This document shows positions 60,517-64,000 of a stretch of DNA of 64,000 bases, piece by piece. The stretch covers positions 62,001 through 126,000 of the forward strand of contig NMRA01000112.1 of assembly GCA_002633005.1 (NCBI GenBank), in the 5' to 3' direction. This DNA is from Phoronis australis (lineage: Eukaryota > Phoronida > Phoronidae). The translations under genes were made by a program, and so were the position numbers. Position 1 is the stretch's first letter; each line of letters opens with the position of its first letter. The notes below the pieces were generated by a model. That model ran no database searches and had not been told where the DNA came from. It was given only the letters and a program-made list of their open reading frames with translations.

Positions 60517-63500
60517 TTAGTAGTTTGAAAGCGAGGTTGAGGCAGTGTACGGGCGCACAGGAGAAGGGGATCTCCTGGAACTGCGGCTACTGCTACGCAA
60601 ACCTGAATTGAAAATACAAAACGAAATGGTTACTACGACGACAGGTGGATGAGGTCAAAGGCAGAAACACACAACACAACACAACACTGGGGGTGTCAAA
60701 GGCTTTGCTGAAATATTGCAGGTATTGTTAATAATATGTGCATATCAATCTATGCATTTTTTATACTTTTCACACTTAAATTAATCAGTCCTTGGATTTG
60801 AACCACTCTAGTCAGTTTACATGATTCTTAAAAGTTTGCAAAAGAATTACTGACAATTTCATAAAACAACGTGGGTTTGGGTTTTTTGTTCATCCAGTAT
60901 TTTGCGGACCTCCTTCCACCTGCAAACACATGGCACTTGCTGGAAAGCAATTTTGAATGCCAACACAGAAAGGAAATTTAGAGAGCCAAATGCCACAGTT
61001 TTCAATACAGTTTGTGAAATGTCTAGTATGAAGATGTGAACATTCATACTCATACAGAGTATAGACTCATACAGCAAAGCTCAAAGATACCCAATTAAAC
61101 CAACTGAAATAAAGCAGTCGAGAATTAGCCATGCACACAAAGTTATTAAAGGATGACGAGTGTCTCATATGACACTTAGATGTCTGATAATCTTGAGGAT
61201 TGACGGCTAGATGGCCGTGCTGTGGTACTGCCAGCACGAGATGCCGAACTTCCGGGACGTGCTGAAATACGATGAACGCACAGTGTACGGAGTAATCACC
61301 ACTGACAGCAAATAAACACAGACACAACTCATAACCAAATACGAACGCTGAGCTCAATTTCAAAGCCGTGGTTCCCATTCACATTAACTTTGTTGTTTTT
61401 GTTTTTCATGATTTCTGCACGTTTTCTAAGACATAATTTTCATTTTCAATGAATGTTTTTCCCCACAAAAAATAATGATGAGTAGTATGGTTGCTGCCAA
61501 ACATAACTGACTACATGAAGTCCTGATATGACTCACAAAATTATTTTTTTTCTTGAGTTTATCTATAGGCAAATTCTCATCAGCAAAAATTACCCATTTA
61601 TTTTTCCACAAATTTTCCCACCTCGAAAACAATTTTGTCATCGTCCACATTTTCCATGTTGAGTGGGAACCAGACATAACACATAATACCAGGTGATAGT
61701 ATAAAACTGTCTACACACCATAAAACACAGCAATACAATAGTCAAGGTTTCTTACCAAGAGGACTTGAGCGGCCACTCATAGAGGCACTGAATGACCCAT
61801 TCAAATCCGGACTCCCAATACGACGAGGACTAGGCGAGCGACTACGAGCTCTCGATGGACTAAATGAGCGACTAGGGCTCATCGGACGAGAGGGGCTGCG
61901 GCTCCTTCGTGGAGAGGACTGAAAGTAAAGAAACTGAGAGTTAATAGGGTCGTGTAATACCACCATCTCGCTTTCCTTACACATTTCATCTCGAGAGGAA
62001 TTTTAAAAAGAGGCTGAATGAACATCCTGTTGGTTAACAAAATTTTCGAAAAACAAATTCTTTTAGTTGGCTGATCTTATTCATATTCTAGGTAAATATG
62101 GTGAGTAATATTTCAACAGGATACTGGCGGATTGAAAAAAGTATTAAAATAATAGACAACACAGAAACACAACATGAACTGTGAGTAGAGATACAGAAAT
62201 TTTCCATAGCCAAGATCAAGAAAAGGATAAATGATAAGGAAACAGAGAAAAACGATTAACTGCTTTACTACCTTGCGACACACTTTCAATTAACATGAAC
62301 TGCATCTGATTAATACTCTCTTAATCCCCGTGACCTGCATAGACAACTGGGAGTGGAAGCTTTGGAAGTCAAGATTCGTTTGTACAGCTGCGTCACATAG
62401 TCAAGACCACGCCTTCGACACCTGGGTGGGGTTCTATAAGGACAGTCGACCATTGGCAGGTCTGCTCCTGATGAGACAGACGAGTCCATGGACAATGTCG
62501 ACAGTCTCTCGCAGAGATACTGTTCGTTACGTCTCACTGGACGATGAGATGGAGACTTCCTGGAAACATACGGCGACATTCGAGACATAGCTGGAGATCT
62601 TGCAGAAAATGCTGGAGATTTCTTTGACACTGCTGGGTATTTCTTAGTTACTGCAGATCTTTTAGAAACAACTGCTGATTTTTTAGCTGTCGTTATTTTT
62701 TGCCTTGCTACATTTGTACCCTTCCTTTCATTCTTCTGCACCTTGTGCCTGTATGACTCTCTGTTTCCTGCTTTTTCTGATTTGGATTTATTCCCCTTAA
62801 TGACCACAGTAACGCTGCGTTCAGACTCTGGTGTCCGTAAAGATTTGGAACAGCCAAGTCTCCATAACTGGTCCTGACCATGTGACCATTTACGGCAGCA
62901 GGGGCGTCGTCTGTCGTCGTCCAATAAGGAATTCGCATTCCCAAGAGACCTTTGACTTGATACTTGTGACCTTAACGAGGCACCAGACATGGAAGAACTT
63001 CCAAAGGCTTTCAAAGCTGGTTCGAGTAGACCACTACGATGATTCACGTAACTACAAGAGGATTGTGCTGCACAGGGACTTGAATGGGGTCTCGCGGAAC
63101 GGTCAATTGTAAATGAGCGTGACGAACTTGGTAATGGCCATTCGTTTATTTCACAATCGCACATCTAGAGTAAAAGAGTGAAAGTAGAGGCAAAGAGGAA
63201 TGAAGCGACAGAGAAAGGTGAGAGAGTTGGATTGTGGTGTAGGTTTAGGCTAGTCAGTATGCTTGCAGGTGGGTGAGAAGCAAGTAAAACTACAGAACAG
63301 GGACAAGAACACAAGTCAAACACGGTGATCATGAGTATTACTGAATGTATGCCAGGTGAAATTTCACCAATTTTGGGACAAAAACAACAGTCAAAATTGA
63401 TCTTTCCCCAAATGTTGTGAATGCTCAAAATTTCTTAACAATTTTCAGTACTATGCATGGTACTTATAATTCCAAAATAATAAAGCATTTATTTGGTACT

Positions 63501-63924
63501 ACTTATCTTGACTTAACATGAAGATATACAAGGTCTAAAAAGCTGTAAATTGGTATTGAAATTCATACAAAATCACAAAACCAGTTGTACCAAATTTGAG
63601 CTTTATCCTGAACTTCAATTACATAAATTAGTATCCCAGCATTTAATTTAAACACCAAACTGTCCCAAAAATGATATCATATGAAAGCCCAGTATACACT
63701 GCACAGCACAAATTGTCGCAAAATCATTTGCTGCTGTCTTGTTGTACCTTCTGAAGTGTTCTTAATTATGCAAAAAACAGATGACTAGACACATTACCAG
63801 CGAGGCACCGCGACGCGTCACACACTCTCCCTTAGTGATGATGCGAATACCCTGCATGAGGCACGGCCAGACATGGTGGTTCACCAGAGGGGCCGTGTAC
63901 TCTGAGTCGTAGCTACGACGATAC
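60517..63924 (-). CDS. SPATA18: SPATA18/MIEAP-like mitochondria-eating protein, 3' part
   Basis: A minus-strand gene entering from beyond the right edge. The exon at 63798-63924 encodes [13 protein letters not shown], then HHVWPCLM and [12 protein letters not shown], which resembles the end of the MIEAP C-terminal domain. It ends in phase 0. The exon at 61756-61918 continues in phase 0 with an SR-rich tail ([12 protein letters not shown] ... [12 protein letters not shown]), as vertebrate SPATA18 also ends in RS/SP repeats, and stops in phase 1. It can join either 60517-60602 (ending TSLSNY) or 61176-61261 (ending SRLSDI), both in frame and both terminal. The vertebrate family acts in mitochondrial quality control and was found in testis; the role here is inferred. 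The N-terminal coiled-coil part lies outside the window. The identification rests on my memory of the family motif. Confidence 0.65.
61176..61261 (-). CDS. SPATA18: Alternative last exon of the MIEAP-like gene (proximal)
   Basis: Acceptor TATTTCAG|CACGTCCC. It enters in the same phase as the distal last exon and gives [17 protein letters not shown] ... SRLSDI followed by TAA. It is 86 nt, exactly the length of 60517-60602, which gives [14 protein letters not shown] ... TSLSNY. Both are Ser/Arg-rich with similar last residues, so they are probably a duplicated exon pair used alternatively. Confidence 0.6.
62310..63164 (-). CDS. 855-nt open exon with basic Ser/Pro heptads (MIEAP-like gene)
   Basis: An uninterrupted 284-codon frame starts right after an acceptor (TTTTACTCTAG|ATGTGC) at 63164 and ends at TAA 62310. 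The preceding exon ends in phase 0, so it can be spliced in without shifting frame and would then be a third, long alternative terminus. Its first codon is ATG, so an independent start is also possible. The protein is Ser/Arg/Lys-rich with scattered Cys. Residues about 162-208 form about six imperfect heptads ([42 protein letters not shown]), and the end is more globular ([20 protein letters not shown]). I do not recognise the domain. A frame this long is unlikely by chance in this AT-rich DNA. Confidence 0.5.
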   Translation of the reverse strand: MCDCEINEWPLPSSSRSFTIDRSARPHSSPCAAQSSCSYVNHRSGLLEPALKAFGSSSMSGASLRSQVSSQRSLGNANSLLDDDRRRPCCRKWSHGQDQLWRLGCSKSLRTPESERSVTVVIKGNKSKSEKAGNRESYRHKVQKNERKGTNVARQKITTAKKSAVVSKRSAVTKKYPAVSKKSPAFSARSPAMSRMSPYVSRKSPSHRPVRRNEQYLCERLSTLSMDSSVSSGADLPMVDCPYRTPPRCRRRGLDYVTQLYKRILTSKASTPSCLCRSRGLREY

Positions 63925-64000
63925 CTGCAAACAATATGGTGTGCCATTGCCAACTGAGAGAATCAATTACAGCACGTGACAACTTCCATTAAACCAGTTT

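Overview
The window is animal nuclear DNA, AT-rich, with long introns (up to about 7.5 kb), GT-AG splice sites, many short non-autonomous transposons, a tRNA-derived SINE and microsatellites. The protein families (PLAT plus thrombospondin type 1 repeat surface proteins, an SLC36/AVT3-type amino-acid transporter, and a SPATA18/MIEAP-type protein with an SR-rich tail) fit a heterozygous marine invertebrate. A cnidarian or an invertebrate deuterostome is possible, but I cannot name the taxon from this sequence alone. All gene models below were spliced by hand and checked for reading-frame closure; no transcript evidence was available.

Layout. (1) 321-458, minus: first exon of an NAD(P)-binding, NmrA/BLVRB-like protein that runs off the left edge. 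(2) 459-4506: repeats, including a tandem copy split by an N and a THAP-type transposon copy between paired 222-bp direct repeats. (3) 4507-15097 and 16099-20381, both minus: two head-to-tail paralogues, each six exons with identical intron phases, encoding signal peptide, PLAT domain, one TSP1 repeat, stalk, one membrane helix and a short basic tail (347 and 324 aa). (4) 20382-29086: intergenic and mobile-element-rich, with two more THAP-element copies, a 505-bp TIR element and a palindromic CTTAAG array. (5) 29087-56280, plus: a 16-exon SLC36/AVT3-like transporter whose exons sum to exactly 473 codons, with introns full of TIR elements, a SINE and tandem repeats. (6) 56281-60516: intergenic between convergent genes, with a third copy of a TTAA-flanked MITE. 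(7) 60517-63924, minus: the 3' end of a SPATA18/MIEAP-like gene with two frame-compatible last exons of the same length (86 nt) and an unusual 855-nt open exon.

The most interesting items are the tandem PLAT-TSP1-TM pair, which I do not recognise as a named family and whose membrane/juxtamembrane segment looks better conserved than the ectodomain, and the duplicated last exons of the MIEAP-like gene. The single Ns at 1108 and 40207 sit exactly between near-identical direct copies, which points to unmerged haplotypes in the assembly rather than real duplications.
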